Positions 8,305 through 17,900 are shown, numbered from the stretch's first letter. The stretch: 64,000 bases of DNA from Dyella_B acidisoli (GCF_049532895.1 NZ_CP064031.1:2604001-2668000), one strand, 5' to 3'. Numbers and translations: made by a program. The notes: generated from the sequence alone by a model not told the origin.

Positions 8305-8970
8305 ATGCCCCATGTATTAGTCATCGAAGACGACGAAGTCACCGCCCGCGAAATCGCGCTGGAACTCGCCGCGCACGGCATCAGCGCCGATCGCGTACAC
8401 AGCGGCAACGAGGGACTGAAAGCCGCGCAGGAACCCCACTACGACGCAATCACCCTGGATCTGATGCTCCCGGGCATGGACGGCTTGAGCCTGGTAAAGC
8501 AGCTGCGCGAGCGCGGTATTAGCACGCCAGTCTTGATGATCAGCGCCCTGGGCGACGTGGACGAACGAGTGCGCGGCCTGCGCGCAGGCGGCGATGACTA
8601 CCTCACCAAGCCCTTCGCCCCGGACGAAATGGCCGCGCGCATCGAAGTGCTGCTGCGGCGGCAACAGCCCGCGCAAACAAAGCTGCGCGCCGGCGATCTG
8701 GAGCTGGACCTGATTACGCACATCGCGCGCCGTGGCGGACGCGAGCTGTCGCTACTGCCCACCGAATATCGCCTGCTGGAATTCCTGATGCGCTACCCGG
8801 GTCAGGTGCTGACCCGCGCCATGATTTTCGAAAGCGTATGGGGGCTGCGTTTCGACCCCGGCACCAACCTGATTGACGTACATATCGCACGCTTGCGCCG
8901 CAAGGTCGATGCAGAGGGCGAGCCTTCATTGATCCGCACCGTGCGCGGCTCGGGATACCGGCTTGGATAA
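8305..8970 (+). CDS. OmpR-family response regulator
   Basis: A 221-residue DNA-binding regulator. The receiver domain (VIEDDE at the start, phospho-acceptor D in ITLDLMLPGMDG, K in YLTKPF) is followed by an OmpR-type winged helix (LSLLPTEYRLLEFLM, then VDVHIARLRRKVD-like ending). It overlaps the next gene, a histidine kinase, by eight bases, so they form a two-component pair. Their position 290 bases before an RND efflux operon suggests that they control it, as many such pairs do. Confidence 0.94.
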   Translation: MPHVLVIEDDEVTAREIALELAAHGISADRVHSGNEGLKAAQEPHYDAITLDLMLPGMDGLSLVKQLRERGISTPVLMISALGDVDERVRGLRAGGDDYLTKPFAPDEMAARIEVLLRRQQPAQTKLRAGDLELDLITHIARRGGRELSLLPTEYRLLEFLMRYPGQVLTRAMIFESVWGLRFDPGTNLIDVHIARLRRKVDAEGEPSLIRTVRGSGYRLG

Positions 8971-10360
8971 CACCGCCAAATCCCGGGCTGACCAGTCGCC
9001 CCACTGGCGGGCCACCACCTCCCGCCTGCTGCTCGGCTACGGCGTGTTCTTCGTGATCTGGGGAACCGTGCTGCTTGGGTCCATCTATTGGGAAACCACG
9101 CAATATCTGGCGCGGCGCACCGATCGCGACCTGACCCACCAGATCGATCACCTGCGCCACGTCGACCGCGCCCATCTGGCCGCAATGCTCGACGACTACA
9201 TTGCACTCGAAGACACCAGCTACAACGCCTGGGGCCTGTTCGACGCACAAGGCCATTGGATCAACGGCGACATCGTACGCATGCCGCCGGAATTGAAGAT
9301 CGATGACGGCCCCATCCGCATCGAGGCTCGCGACATCATTCGTCAACAGGCGCTGCCCAGCGTCGACCAGTTGCACCTTATCGCCGCCCACCTCGATGAC
9401 GGCAATGTGCTGGCGTTGGCGCATACCACGGGCGTCACCGCCCATGTCGGCAGCATCATCAAGCACGCTTTGTGGTGGGGACTGTCGTTCACCCTGGTGC
9501 CGGGGCTGCTCGGCGGCCTGATTCTCAATATCGGTCCACGTCGCCGCATCCGGCAGATCAAGGTGGCGACCCAAGCGATCGTGCGTGGCGATTTGCACAA
9601 GCGCCTGCCCATCAGCAAGCGCGACGACGAAGTGGATCGCCTCGCCACGATCGTCAACGACATGCTCGACCAGATCGAGCGGCTGATGGGCGAAGTGAAA
9701 GGTGTTTGCGACAACATCGCGCACGATTTGCGCACGCCACTGACGCGCTTGCGTTCGCAGCTTTATCGCGTGCAGCAGCAGATGCGAGAGGACGATCCGC
9801 ATCAAACCTTGATCGAGCGTTGCGTGACCGATATCGACGACGTGCTGGGCCGCTTCCGCGCCCTGCTGCGCATTTCCGAGCTGGAAGACCGCCGCCGCCG
9901 GGAAGGTTTTGTCGCTGTGGATCTTGGCGAGACGCTGCAACACGTACACGAACTCTATGCGCCGCTGGCCGAGGACAAGCAGCAAGTGGTAGAGCTGCAC
10001 ATCGAGCCTGGGCTGATCGCGCAAGCCGACCCCGACCTGCTGTTCGAAGCGATCAGCAACCTCGTCGCCAATGCCATCAAATTCACACCGAATGGCGGAA
10101 CCGTGGCGATGAGTGCTGTGCGCGTAGCTTCGGACAGTGCGCGGATCGAGGTCGCCGACAGCGGCCCAGGTATTCCGGCCGAAGAGCGCCACGCTATATG
10201 GCAGCGCTTCTATCGCGGCGAAGGGAGTCGGGAGACAGTGGGGCATGGCCTCGGGCTCAGCATCGTCGCGGCGATCGCGAAGTTGCATGACTTTGAGCTG
10301 AGCATAGATGGTGGCGAAGGTGGGGCGCGGATTGGGATGGAGTGTGCGATCAGCCCGTAG
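8963..10360 (+). CDS. sensor histidine kinase (EnvZ-like)
   Basis: A 465-residue inner-membrane kinase. Transmembrane helices at about residues 22-43 and 172-190 enclose a periplasmic sensor loop. Next come a HAMP-like linker, a HisKA helix with AHDLRTPLTRLRSQ and a HATPase domain (NLVANAIKFTPNGG, DSGPGIPAEE, GHGLGLSIV). No ATG fits before the first helix; the start is TTG at 8963, overlapping the regulator's stop codon. The TAG stop (10358-10360) is itself the first three bases of a REP element. Confidence 0.92.
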   Translation: MDNTAKSRADQSPHWRATTSRLLLGYGVFFVIWGTVLLGSIYWETTQYLARRTDRDLTHQIDHLRHVDRAHLAAMLDDYIALEDTSYNAWGLFDAQGHWINGDIVRMPPELKIDDGPIRIEARDIIRQQALPSVDQLHLIAAHLDDGNVLALAHTTGVTAHVGSIIKHALWWGLSFTLVPGLLGGLILNIGPRRRIRQIKVATQAIVRGDLHKRLPISKRDDEVDRLATIVNDMLDQIERLMGEVKGVCDNIAHDLRTPLTRLRSQLYRVQQQMREDDPHQTLIERCVTDIDDVLGRFRALLRISELEDRRRREGFVAVDLGETLQHVHELYAPLAEDKQQVVELHIEPGLIAQADPDLLFEAISNLVANAIKFTPNGGTVAMSAVRVASDSARIEVADSGPGIPAEERHAIWQRFYRGEGSRETVGHGLGLSIVAAIAKLHDFELSIDGGEGGARIGMECAISP

Positions 10361-10426
10361 GTTGGGGTGCAAACCCCAACATCGTGACGTATGCATGGCA
10401 ATGTTGGGGTTTGCACCCCAACCTAC
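10358..10426. repeat. REP double-hairpin element, copy 2
   Basis: Left arm TAGGTTGGGGTGCAAACCCC, right arm the mirror image ending CCCCAACCTAC. Each arm is itself a hairpin with an eight-pair stem and a GCAA or TTGC loop. The first TAG is the stop codon of the kinase gene. This and the next repeat fill most of the 292-base gap before the efflux operon. Confidence 0.85.
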
Positions 10427-10430
10427 ACGC

Positions 10431-10517
10431 TCATCGTCGTCCCGGCGAAGGCCGGGACCTAGTGACTTGCACACCGCCAGAGTCACTGGGCCCCGGCCTT
10501 CGCCGGGGCGACGATGA
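10431..10517. repeat. second REP family, double hairpin
   Basis: An inverted repeat whose arms each contain a GC-rich hairpin (CCCGGCGAAGGCCGGG and its partner CCCCGGCCTTCGCCGGGG), with outer arms TCATCGTCG and CGACGATGA and inner arms AGTGACT and AGTCACT. Related in design to the simple palindrome at 18074-18107. Confidence 0.75.
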
Positions 10518-10652
10518 GGTAAAAATGAGTTTCCGCGAGCGTGTAGCGGCCAGCACACCAACATGAAAAATTCTTCATCCCCCTGAAAGGTAATCCGCCC
10601 GCCCCATCCCGATAATGCCGCATCGCTGGCTCGTACCGATGGAAGCTGCTGC

Positions 10653-13600
10653 ATGCTGGGTTTGGTCCGCATTGCCCTGTCACGCCCCTACACCTTCATA
10701 GTGCTGGCGTTGTTCATCCTGATTGCCGGACCGCTGGCGGCATTACGGACCCCCACCGATATCTTTCCCAACATCGGCATCCCCGTTATCAGCGTGGTGT
10801 GGACCTACAACGGCCAATCACCCAGCGCAATGTCCGGGCGCGTGATCTACTACTACGAACGCCAGCTCACATCCACGGTCAGCGATATCGAGCACATGGA
10901 ATCCCAGTCGCTGCCCGGCATCGGCGTGGTGAAAATCTTCTTCCAGCCCGGCGTCGATATCCGCACTGCTACTGCGCAGGTCACCTCGATTTCGCAGACG
11001 GTGCTGAAGCAAATGCCGCCCGGCATCACGCCGCCGCAGATCATCAACTACAACGCTTCCACCGTGCCCATCCTGCAAATGGCGCTGTCCAGCTCGAAGC
11101 TGGATGAAGGCAGAATTCGCGATATCGCGCAGAACTTCCTGCGCCCGTCCCTGGTGTCGGTGCGCGGCGTGGCTATTCCGGCGCCTTACGGTGGCAAGCA
11201 GCGCCAGATCATGATCGATCTCGATCCACAGGCATTGGCCGCCAAAGGCTTGTCCGCGCAGGACGTAGGCAATGCCCTTGCGGCGCAAAACCAGATCATC
11301 CCCGTGGGCGGCATCAAGATCGGCCATGAGCAATACACCGTCGAACTCAACGACAGCCCCTCTGCGATCGACGCACTGAACGAACTGCCGATCAAGACCG
11401 TCAACGGCGCCACCATCACCATCGGCCAGGTGGCGCACGTGCATGACGGTGCACCGCCGCAGCAGAACGAAGTGCGTGTGGATGGCCAGCGTGCGGTGCT
11501 GATGCCCATGCTGAAGGGCGGCGACGTTTCCACGCTCGCGGTGGTGGCCGGCATCAAGAAATTGATACCGCTGGCGCAGGAAACGCTCCCCTCGTCGCTG
11601 AAGCTGAAATTGCTGGGCGACCAGTCGGTCTTCGTACGCGGCGCGATTGCATCGGTAGCGCGCGAAGGCATCATCGCTGCGCTGCTCACGTCGGTAATGA
11701 TCCTGATCTTCCTGGGCAGTTGGCGCTCGACGGTGATTATCGCCGTATCGATTCCGCTGGCTGTGCTCTCTGCAATCGCCCTGCTAGCGGCCTTCGGCCA
11801 AACGCTCAATGTGATGACCCTGGGCGGCCTGGCCTTGGCCGTAGGTATCCTGGTCGACGACGCCACCGTCACGATCGAGAACATCAACTGGCATCTGGAA
11901 CAAGGTAAGGACGTCCATACCGCGATCATGGACGGCGCCAAGCAAATCGTGACGCCGGCCTTCGTCTCGCTGCTGTGCATCTGCATCGTCTTCGTGCCGA
12001 TGTTCATGCTCGATGGCATTGCGGGCTTTCTGTTCCGGCCGATGGCGCTGGCAGTGATCTTCGCGATGATGTCCTCGTTCGTACTGTCGCGCACGTTGGT
12101 GCCGACAATGGCGATGTATTTGCTCAAGCCGCACGTCACCGAAAAAGGCATCGGCGACCATCCTGAAGATACCTACATCAATCATCACGAGGGCGACCAG
12201 CATCCCGATATCGCGCGCGGTGGGCTTCGTCTGGCGCTCGTGCATTTCCAGCAAGGTTTCGAGCACCGCTTCACCCAGGTGCGCGATGCTTATTACAACA
12301 GCCTTGGCTTGGCGCTAAGCGCGCGCCGTCCGTTTGTGATCGGGTTTCTTGTAGTGGTGCTGGCGTCGTTCGCCTTGGTGCCGTTCCTGGGGCGTGATTT
12401 CTTTCCCGCCACGGAAGCCGGCGCGATCGCGATGCACGTGCGTGCGCCAGTGGGCACGCGCATCGAAGATACGGCGGCCGAGTTCGACCACATCGAAAGA
12501 GCGATTCGCCGCGTGATTCCGCCGGCTCAGCTGGACAGCATCATCGACAATATCGGCCTGCCGCTCAGCGGCACCAATATGGTCTACAACGCCAGCGGCA
12601 CCATCGGCCCACAAGATGGCGATATCCAGATCCTGCTCAACGAGGACCATGACGACACCGATGGTTTCGTCAAGAAACTGCGCGAGGTGCTGCCGCGCGA
12701 ATTCCCCGGCACCAACTTCGCCTTTCTGCCCGCCGACATGGCCAGCCAGATTCTCAACTTCGGTGCACCGGCGCCGTTGGACGTGAAGATCGCCGGCCGC
12801 AACACCGCCGACAACCAGGCGTATGCCATCCAGTTGCTGCGCAAGATGCGCGCGATTCCCGGTATTGCCGACGTACGCTTGCAGCAGTCCACCGGTGCGC
12901 CGCAATTGAATGTGGATGTAGATCGCGTGCGCGCCAGCGGTCTGGGCTTTACCGAGCGTGACGTCACCAACAGCATGGTCGCTTCGCTTGCCGGCAGCTC
13001 GCAGGTGGCGCCTACGTTCTGGCTGAATCCCGCCAATGGTGTGTCCTATGCCGTGGTGGCGCAGACGCCGCAATATCGCATGGACCATCTTGCCGATCTG
13101 GAAAGCCTGCCGATCACTTCATCAGGCAACGGCGGGCGGCAGATTCTCGGTGCACTGGCGTCGGTATACCGCACGGCATCCCCTGCGGTGGTAACGCACT
13201 ACAACATCATGCCGTCCTTCGATATTTACGCCACCACGCAAGGGCGTGATCTGGGTGCCGTGGCATCCGCCATTCAGCGCGTACTGGACGATGCGGCCAA
13301 GGATCGTCCCAAGGGCTCCACCGTACAGTTGCTGGGGCAAGTGGAAGCGATGAATACCGCCTTTTCCGGCTTGCTGTTCGGCCTGCTTGGCGCGTGCGTG
13401 TTGATCTACATGTTGATCGTGGTGAACTTCCAATCGTGGCTGGACCCGTTCGTGATCATCACCGCCCTGCCCGCCGCCTTGGCCGGCATCGTGTGGATGC
13501 TTTTCATCACTCACACCACGCTGTCGGTACCCGCTTTGACCGGCGCGATCATGTGCATGGGTGTGGCGACGGCGAATTCAATTCTGGTGGTGAGCTTCGC

Positions 13601-13889
13601 ACGCGAACGCCTCGCGGAACATGGCGATGCGATCAAGGCGGCTTTGGAAGCGGGCTTCACGCGCTTCCGTCCCGTATGCATGACCGCGCTGGCAATGATC
13701 ATCGGCATGCTGCCGATGGCACTGACACATGAGCAGAACTCGCCGCTGGGTCGCGCCGTCATCGGTGGCCTGCTGTTCGCCACCTTCGCCACGCTGCTAT
13801 TCGTGCCGGTGATTTTCAGCCTGGTACATGGGCGCAAGCAGCACGTTCCATCCGATGTTTCCGTATCAGGCCTTCCTCATGTCGCATAA
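10653..13889 (+). CDS. RND efflux pump inner-membrane permease (HAE1-like)
   Basis: A 1078-residue proton-driven transporter of the AcrB type. It has the first membrane helix at about residues 10-30, two large periplasmic loops (the first starting PTDIFPNIGIPVISVVWTY), a central membrane block with GILVDDATVTIENI (the proton-relay aspartates) and a last block with GVATANSILVVSFARERL. The length fits the family. It overlaps the adaptor gene by 11 bases; the outer-membrane channel follows. The substrate cannot be told from sequence. The preceding two-component pair is the likely regulator. Confidence 0.95.
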   Translation: MLGLVRIALSRPYTFIVLALFILIAGPLAALRTPTDIFPNIGIPVISVVWTYNGQSPSAMSGRVIYYYERQLTSTVSDIEHMESQSLPGIGVVKIFFQPGVDIRTATAQVTSISQTVLKQMPPGITPPQIINYNASTVPILQMALSSSKLDEGRIRDIAQNFLRPSLVSVRGVAIPAPYGGKQRQIMIDLDPQALAAKGLSAQDVGNALAAQNQIIPVGGIKIGHEQYTVELNDSPSAIDALNELPIKTVNGATITIGQVAHVHDGAPPQQNEVRVDGQRAVLMPMLKGGDVSTLAVVAGIKKLIPLAQETLPSSLKLKLLGDQSVFVRGAIASVAREGIIAALLTSVMILIFLGSWRSTVIIAVSIPLAVLSAIALLAAFGQTLNVMTLGGLALAVGILVDDATVTIENINWHLEQGKDVHTAIMDGAKQIVTPAFVSLLCICIVFVPMFMLDGIAGFLFRPMALAVIFAMMSSFVLSRTLVPTMAMYLLKPHVTEKGIGDHPEDTYINHHEGDQHPDIARGGLRLALVHFQQGFEHRFTQVRDAYYNSLGLALSARRPFVIGFLVVVLASFALVPFLGRDFFPATEAGAIAMHVRAPVGTRIEDTAAEFDHIERAIRRVIPPAQLDSIIDNIGLPLSGTNMVYNASGTIGPQDGDIQILLNEDHDDTDGFVKKLREVLPREFPGTNFAFLPADMASQILNFGAPAPLDVKIAGRNTADNQAYAIQLLRKMRAIPGIADVRLQQSTGAPQLNVDVDRVRASGLGFTERDVTNSMVASLAGSSQVAPTFWLNPANGVSYAVVAQTPQYRMDHLADLESLPITSSGNGGRQILGALASVYRTASPAVVTHYNIMPSFDIYATTQGRDLGAVASAIQRVLDDAAKDRPKGSTVQLLGQVEAMNTAFSGLLFGLLGACVLIYMLIVVNFQSWLDPFVIITALPAALAGIVWMLFITHTTLSVPALTGAIMCMGVATANSILVVSFARERLAEHGDAIKAALEAGFTRFRPVCMTALAMIIGMLPMALTHEQNSPLGRAVIGGLLFATFATLLFVPVIFSLVHGRKQHVPSDVSVSGLPHVA

Positions 13890-15081
13890 CGCCGTAAACG
13901 TAGCAGTGGTGCGCAAGCCCAAGCATCTGAAAGTCGTCGGCATCGGTGCTGCGGTGATTGCAGCCTTGGTGGTCACGGTCGGTCTGGCTGCGCGCCGTTA
14001 CCAGCATCAGGAACTGGTGCAATGGACCGATGCGCAACTGATTCCAAGCGTGCGATTGGCTCCGTCGATGGACCCGGCCACCGCGCATGCCATCACCCTG
14101 CCCGGCCATCTGGAAGCGTGGAACAGCGCACCGATCCATGCGCGCGTCGGCGGCTATCTCAAAGCCTGGTACAAGGATATTGGCGCGCAAGTCAAAGCAG
14201 GCGACGTGCTTGCCGTCATCGACACGCCCGAACTCGATCAGCAGTTGGAGCAAGCAAAAGCGGTACTGGTCAAGGCGCAGGCCAATGCGCATCTTGCCGA
14301 CATGACGGCCCAGCGCTGGCAGCATTTGCTTGGTTCCGACTCGGTGTCCAAACAGGAGGCGGACGAAAAGAATGGCGACGCCGAAGCTGCGCGGGCGAAT
14401 GTCCTCGCCGCCAAGGCCGACGTGGATCGGCTAGATGCATTGGAGACCTTCAAGAAGATCGTGGCACCATTCGATGGCGTCGTCACCGCACGGCATACCG
14501 ACGTGGGCGATCTGATCACCGCCAACAATGAAAGCGGGCCGGAATTGTTTACCGTCGCCGACACCAGTCGCATGCGCTTGTACGTGCCGGTGCCGCAAGC
14601 CGATGTAGGCAGCATCAAATCCGGCATGAAAGCTACCCTTACCGTGCCTGAGTGGCCGGGACAAAGCTTCAACGCGACGCTGATCGGCAATTCCGAAGCG
14701 ATCAACCCAAGCTCCGGCAGCCTGCTCGCGCAGTTTGTGGCCGATAACAAAAGGGGCGAACTCAAGCCCGGTGATTACAGCGACGTGCAGTTGGATATCG
14801 CGGTCGATCCGCACCGCATAACCGTGCCCGCCACTGCCCTGATCTTCCGTTCGCAAGGGCCCCAAGTTGCCGTGATGGGTGCTGACGGACGAGTGCATCT
14901 GCGCAAGGTGCACGTTGCATTGGACCTTGGCACCAGCCTGCAGATCGATCAGGGTTTAGGCCCCAACGATCAGGTGATCGAGAATCCGCCCGATTCGCTG
15001 ATGGATGGCGACCAGGTGCGCGTGGAGAGCGACAACGCCGGAAACATGGCAGCGGAGGATGGTCGTGTTTCGGCGCGTTGA
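13879..15081 (+). CDS. RND efflux periplasmic adaptor (membrane fusion protein)
   Basis: Bridges the permease and the outer-membrane channel. It has an N-terminal membrane anchor (VVGIGAAVIAALVVTVGLAA), a lipoyl-type half (PGHLEAWNSAPIHARVGGYL), a coiled-coil hairpin at about residues 118-185 and a beta-barrel part with IVAPFDGVVTARHTDVGDLI. The ATG at 13879 is preferred over one 51 bases earlier because it leaves only an 11-base overlap with the permease and begins just before the anchor. The C-terminus overlaps the channel gene. Confidence 0.93.
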   Translation: MSHNAVNVAVVRKPKHLKVVGIGAAVIAALVVTVGLAARRYQHQELVQWTDAQLIPSVRLAPSMDPATAHAITLPGHLEAWNSAPIHARVGGYLKAWYKDIGAQVKAGDVLAVIDTPELDQQLEQAKAVLVKAQANAHLADMTAQRWQHLLGSDSVSKQEADEKNGDAEAARANVLAAKADVDRLDALETFKKIVAPFDGVVTARHTDVGDLITANNESGPELFTVADTSRMRLYVPVPQADVGSIKSGMKATLTVPEWPGQSFNATLIGNSEAINPSSGSLLAQFVADNKRGELKPGDYSDVQLDIAVDPHRITVPATALIFRSQGPQVAVMGADGRVHLRKVHVALDLGTSLQIDQGLGPNDQVIENPPDSLMDGDQVRVESDNAGNMAAEDGRVSAR

Positions 15082-16525
15082 TGTTCTTTGCGCCAGCGTT
15101 GTTGCAACCCTGATGCTGGGCGGCTGCTCGCTCGCTACTGCGTATCACACGCCATCGCTGCCATCGGTACCGGACACCTTCAAGGAAGCCGGCGCCGAAT
15201 GGAAAACAGCTACGCCACTGGATCAGCAGGCGCGCGGAAACTGGTGGTCGGTCTACGGCGATAGCACGCTCGATCAACTGGAAACGAAACTGGACGCGGA
15301 AAGCCCTAGCCTTGCTGCAGCACTGGCCCGCTATGACACCGCACGCGCGTTCGAAAGCCAGTTAAATGCAGGGCTGTTTCCGCAATTGGGTGCGCTCGCC
15401 AACCCCACGCGCAATCGCCAGTCGGACAACCGGCCCCTACGTGGCACTCATCAGCCCAACGAATACGATGCCGATACAGTCGCCGTCGGTTTCAATTACG
15501 ACCTCGACCTGTGGGGCCGCGTTCGCAACGAAGTCAGTGCGGGTCACGCCCTGTCGCAAGCAGCACAAGCCGATCTCGCCACGGCGAAGCTGAGCCTGGA
15601 AGCGCGGCTTGCGGACAACTACATGCGTCTACGCGGCTATGACATGCAGACGATGATTTTGCAGGACTCGCTTAAAGCGTATACCCGTGCATTGACGCTC
15701 ACTGAGAATCGCCACCAAGGCGGTATCGCTTCCGGTCTCGATGTATCACGCGCGCAAACACAGTTGCACGACGCGCAAGCGCAAGTAACCGACGTGCAGG
15801 CACAGCGTGCATTGACCGAACATGCCATCGCCAGCCTGATCGGCGAACCCGCATCAAGCTTCTCGATCGCCCCCGCGCAGGTTTCACCGAGCGCGCCGGT
15901 GACTCCACCGGGCCTGCCTTCCAGCCTGCTCGAACGCCGCCCCGACATCGCCGCAGCAGAACGCCGTGCATATGCCGCCAACGCCGGCATCGGCGTGGCG
16001 CGTGCAGCGTTCTTTCCGGACGTGAGCTTGTCAGCGGCCTACGGCTTCCAAGACACCGGCGCCGGCAATCTGCTCACGCTCGGCAATCGCTTCTGGTCCT
16101 TGGGACCACTGGCAGTGCTGCCCCTCTTTGACGCAGGTTTGCGTCGTGCAAAGGTAGATCAGGCCAAGGCAGAATTCGACGCCGCCTCCGCGAACTATCG
16201 GCAGACCGTGTTGGATGCTTTCCGCCAAGTGGAAGATGACCTGGTATTGCTACGCGATCTTGGCGTGGAAATGGAACAGGAAGAGCAGGCAGCGGCGTCA
16301 GCGCAACAAACCATGACGATCGCTACCAACCGCTACCGCGAAGGCATCGTCAACTATCTCGACGTAGTCACCGCGCAGACTGCTGCGCTATCGGCACAAC
16401 GCAATGCCGAGACCATTCGTACGCGACGCTTGCAGGCCAGCGTAGATCTGATTCGCGCGCTTGGTGGTGGGTGGACAAATGCCATCGCGGACGATTCGAC
16501 GCCTGATACCACAGTGAAGCGATAA
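15059..16525 (+). CDS. outer-membrane efflux lipoprotein (NodT/TolC family)
   Basis: The channel of the tripartite pump. A lipoprotein signal with lipobox LMLGGC gives a lipid-modified Cys, followed by two OEP repeat halves (the second with DVSLSAAYGFQD, and NRYREGIVNYLDVVTAQ near the end), about 480 residues in all. The ATG at 15059 touches the GGAGG site directly; GTG at 15065 has the better spacing and may be the true start. The gene overlaps the adaptor by 23 bases. Its stop is three bases before the boundary of an insertion sequence. Confidence 0.93.
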   Translation: MVVFRRVDVLCASVVATLMLGGCSLATAYHTPSLPSVPDTFKEAGAEWKTATPLDQQARGNWWSVYGDSTLDQLETKLDAESPSLAAALARYDTARAFESQLNAGLFPQLGALANPTRNRQSDNRPLRGTHQPNEYDADTVAVGFNYDLDLWGRVRNEVSAGHALSQAAQADLATAKLSLEARLADNYMRLRGYDMQTMILQDSLKAYTRALTLTENRHQGGIASGLDVSRAQTQLHDAQAQVTDVQAQRALTEHAIASLIGEPASSFSIAPAQVSPSAPVTPPGLPSSLLERRPDIAAAERRAYAANAGIGVARAAFFPDVSLSAAYGFQDTGAGNLLTLGNRFWSLGPLAVLPLFDAGLRRAKVDQAKAEFDAASANYRQTVLDAFRQVEDDLVLLRDLGVEMEQEEQAAASAQQTMTIATNRYREGIVNYLDVVTAQTAALSAQRNAETIRTRRLQASVDLIRALGGGWTNAIADDSTPDTTVKR

Positions 16526-16625
16526 TTGTAATTACATGGACTCGCCCCCGCGCTAAATAAGGCCTCATGGGCCAGCGGTGGAGAGTAAAACTATCCACCG
16601 TTCTGTAACGAGCGAGGGCGAGTCC

Positions 16626-17678
16626 ATGAAACAGCGTACTCCCAATGAAGCGGCTGAGTTGGCCATCGATCTGGCCAAGCATGTGTTCGAAGTTGTGGCG
16701 GCCGATCGGTTCGGACAAGAGTGCTGGCACCGGCGCATTGGTTCGCGCAAAGCCTTTGAAAGCTTCCTTGATCGACTGAATGCGCCGATGTGCGTGGGCA
16801 TGGAAACCGGCCCAGGTGCCCAAGCGTGGGCCCGTCGTTTGCTGGCGCGTGGCATCCGCGTGAAGGTTCTGCCGGCCAACAGCGTGAAGGCACACGGCCA
16901 TCGCATGAAGAACGACCTCAATGATGCGCGCGCCATCTTGCGTGCTATGCACGATGGCGACATTCACGCGGTGCCGGTCAAGACGGTGGAGCAGTTGGCC
17001 CTGCAAGCGCAGCACCGGGCACGTGCAGGCTGGGTGAGCCGACGCACGCGGGTGTGCAACCAGTTGCGCAGCGTGCTACTGGAGCAAGGTTGGGCGGCCG
17101 GACGCGGAGCCACCGCACTGAACGCGCTGGCCGATCAGGTCTTGCGTGGAGCGTGCCCCGTACCGGATGCCGTGAGAGGGCTGGTCGAGGAGTGGGTGAG
17201 CGAATGGCACAGCCTGAGCGCACGTATCGACAAGGTCGCCGAATGCCTGAAGGCACGGGTTCGCAGTGATGCAACGGCTCGGCGTTTGTGCACGATTCCG
17301 GGTATCGGCCCGATCACCGCCACCGCGATCGTTGGCAAAGGGCTCGATCCGGCCCGCTTCAAGAACAGTCGCTACTGCGCTGCCTATTTGGGTGTGGTGC
17401 CCGAGCAGCACAGCACCGGTGGACGCACCCACCTGGGCAAGATGAGTCGACGTGGTGATGCGTATTTACGTAGCTTGTTCATGGAAGGGGCTCATTCGTT
17501 GGTGCAACACCTGCGTAAGGACGCCACCGATGCCCTCTCATGCCGCATCCGACACTGGCAAGAACGCCATGGTGCAAAAGGCGCGGCGGTGCGCGTGGCC
17601 AACCACAACGTGCGCGTGGTGTGGGCCATGCTGACCCAAGAGGGTGACTATCACACGGAGGCGGCTATGTCGTGTTGA
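16626..17678 (+). CDS. IS110-family transposase (DEDD recombinase), copy 1
   Basis: A 350-residue RNA-guided recombinase type. The N-terminal RuvC-like DEDD domain starts with LAIDLAKHVFEV, continues with GMETGPGAQAWARRL and NDLNDARAI. The C-terminal transposase_20 domain has CTIPGIGPITATAIVG and AYLGVVPEQHSTGGRTHLG with the catalytic serine region beyond it. The ATG at 16626 is chosen because the DEDD domain starts there; it lies inside a third copy of the inverted-repeat motif (GGGCGAGTCCATG), so translation or expression may be tied to end sequence. The protein is identical to that of copy 2. Confidence 0.95.
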   Translation: MKQRTPNEAAELAIDLAKHVFEVVAADRFGQECWHRRIGSRKAFESFLDRLNAPMCVGMETGPGAQAWARRLLARGIRVKVLPANSVKAHGHRMKNDLNDARAILRAMHDGDIHAVPVKTVEQLALQAQHRARAGWVSRRTRVCNQLRSVLLEQGWAAGRGATALNALADQVLRGACPVPDAVRGLVEEWVSEWHSLSARIDKVAECLKARVRSDATARRLCTIPGIGPITATAIVGKGLDPARFKNSRYCAAYLGVVPEQHSTGGRTHLGKMSRRGDAYLRSLFMEGAHSLVQHLRKDATDALSCRIRHWQERHGAKGAAVRVANHNVRVVWAMLTQEGDYHTEAAMSC

Positions 17679-17900
17679 CGCTTTTCCCCGAGCGAATCGC
17701 TCAACCGCTGCTGGATATCTTCGAACCCAGGTCAGACCGTCGCGCAGACAAGCCTACCAGCCTACCGGCCCTTGAGGTCTTCACGTAATCGGCCTAGCGC
17801 GAGCTCACACGATGATGGCCCGTGGCACACCTTGCCACCTTGGTGAGGCCTCATACATAGATGCAGCCGGCATTCGGGGATGAAAAAAGCGGTTGACGAA
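17679..17900 (+). ncRNA. candidate bridge/seek RNA in IS right end, copy 1
   Basis: IS1111-group elements are known to encode a guide RNA in the non-coding DNA after the transposase. Here a tandem AGCCTACC AGCCTACC occurs at 17751-17766. CAGCCTAC (17758-17765) is the exact complement of GTAGGCTG, the target sequence that spans the insertion point. CATACATAG (17852-17860) equals the right-end junction at 17912-17920. These are the expected kinds of guide matches; the RNA ends and folding were not determined. Confidence 0.5.
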
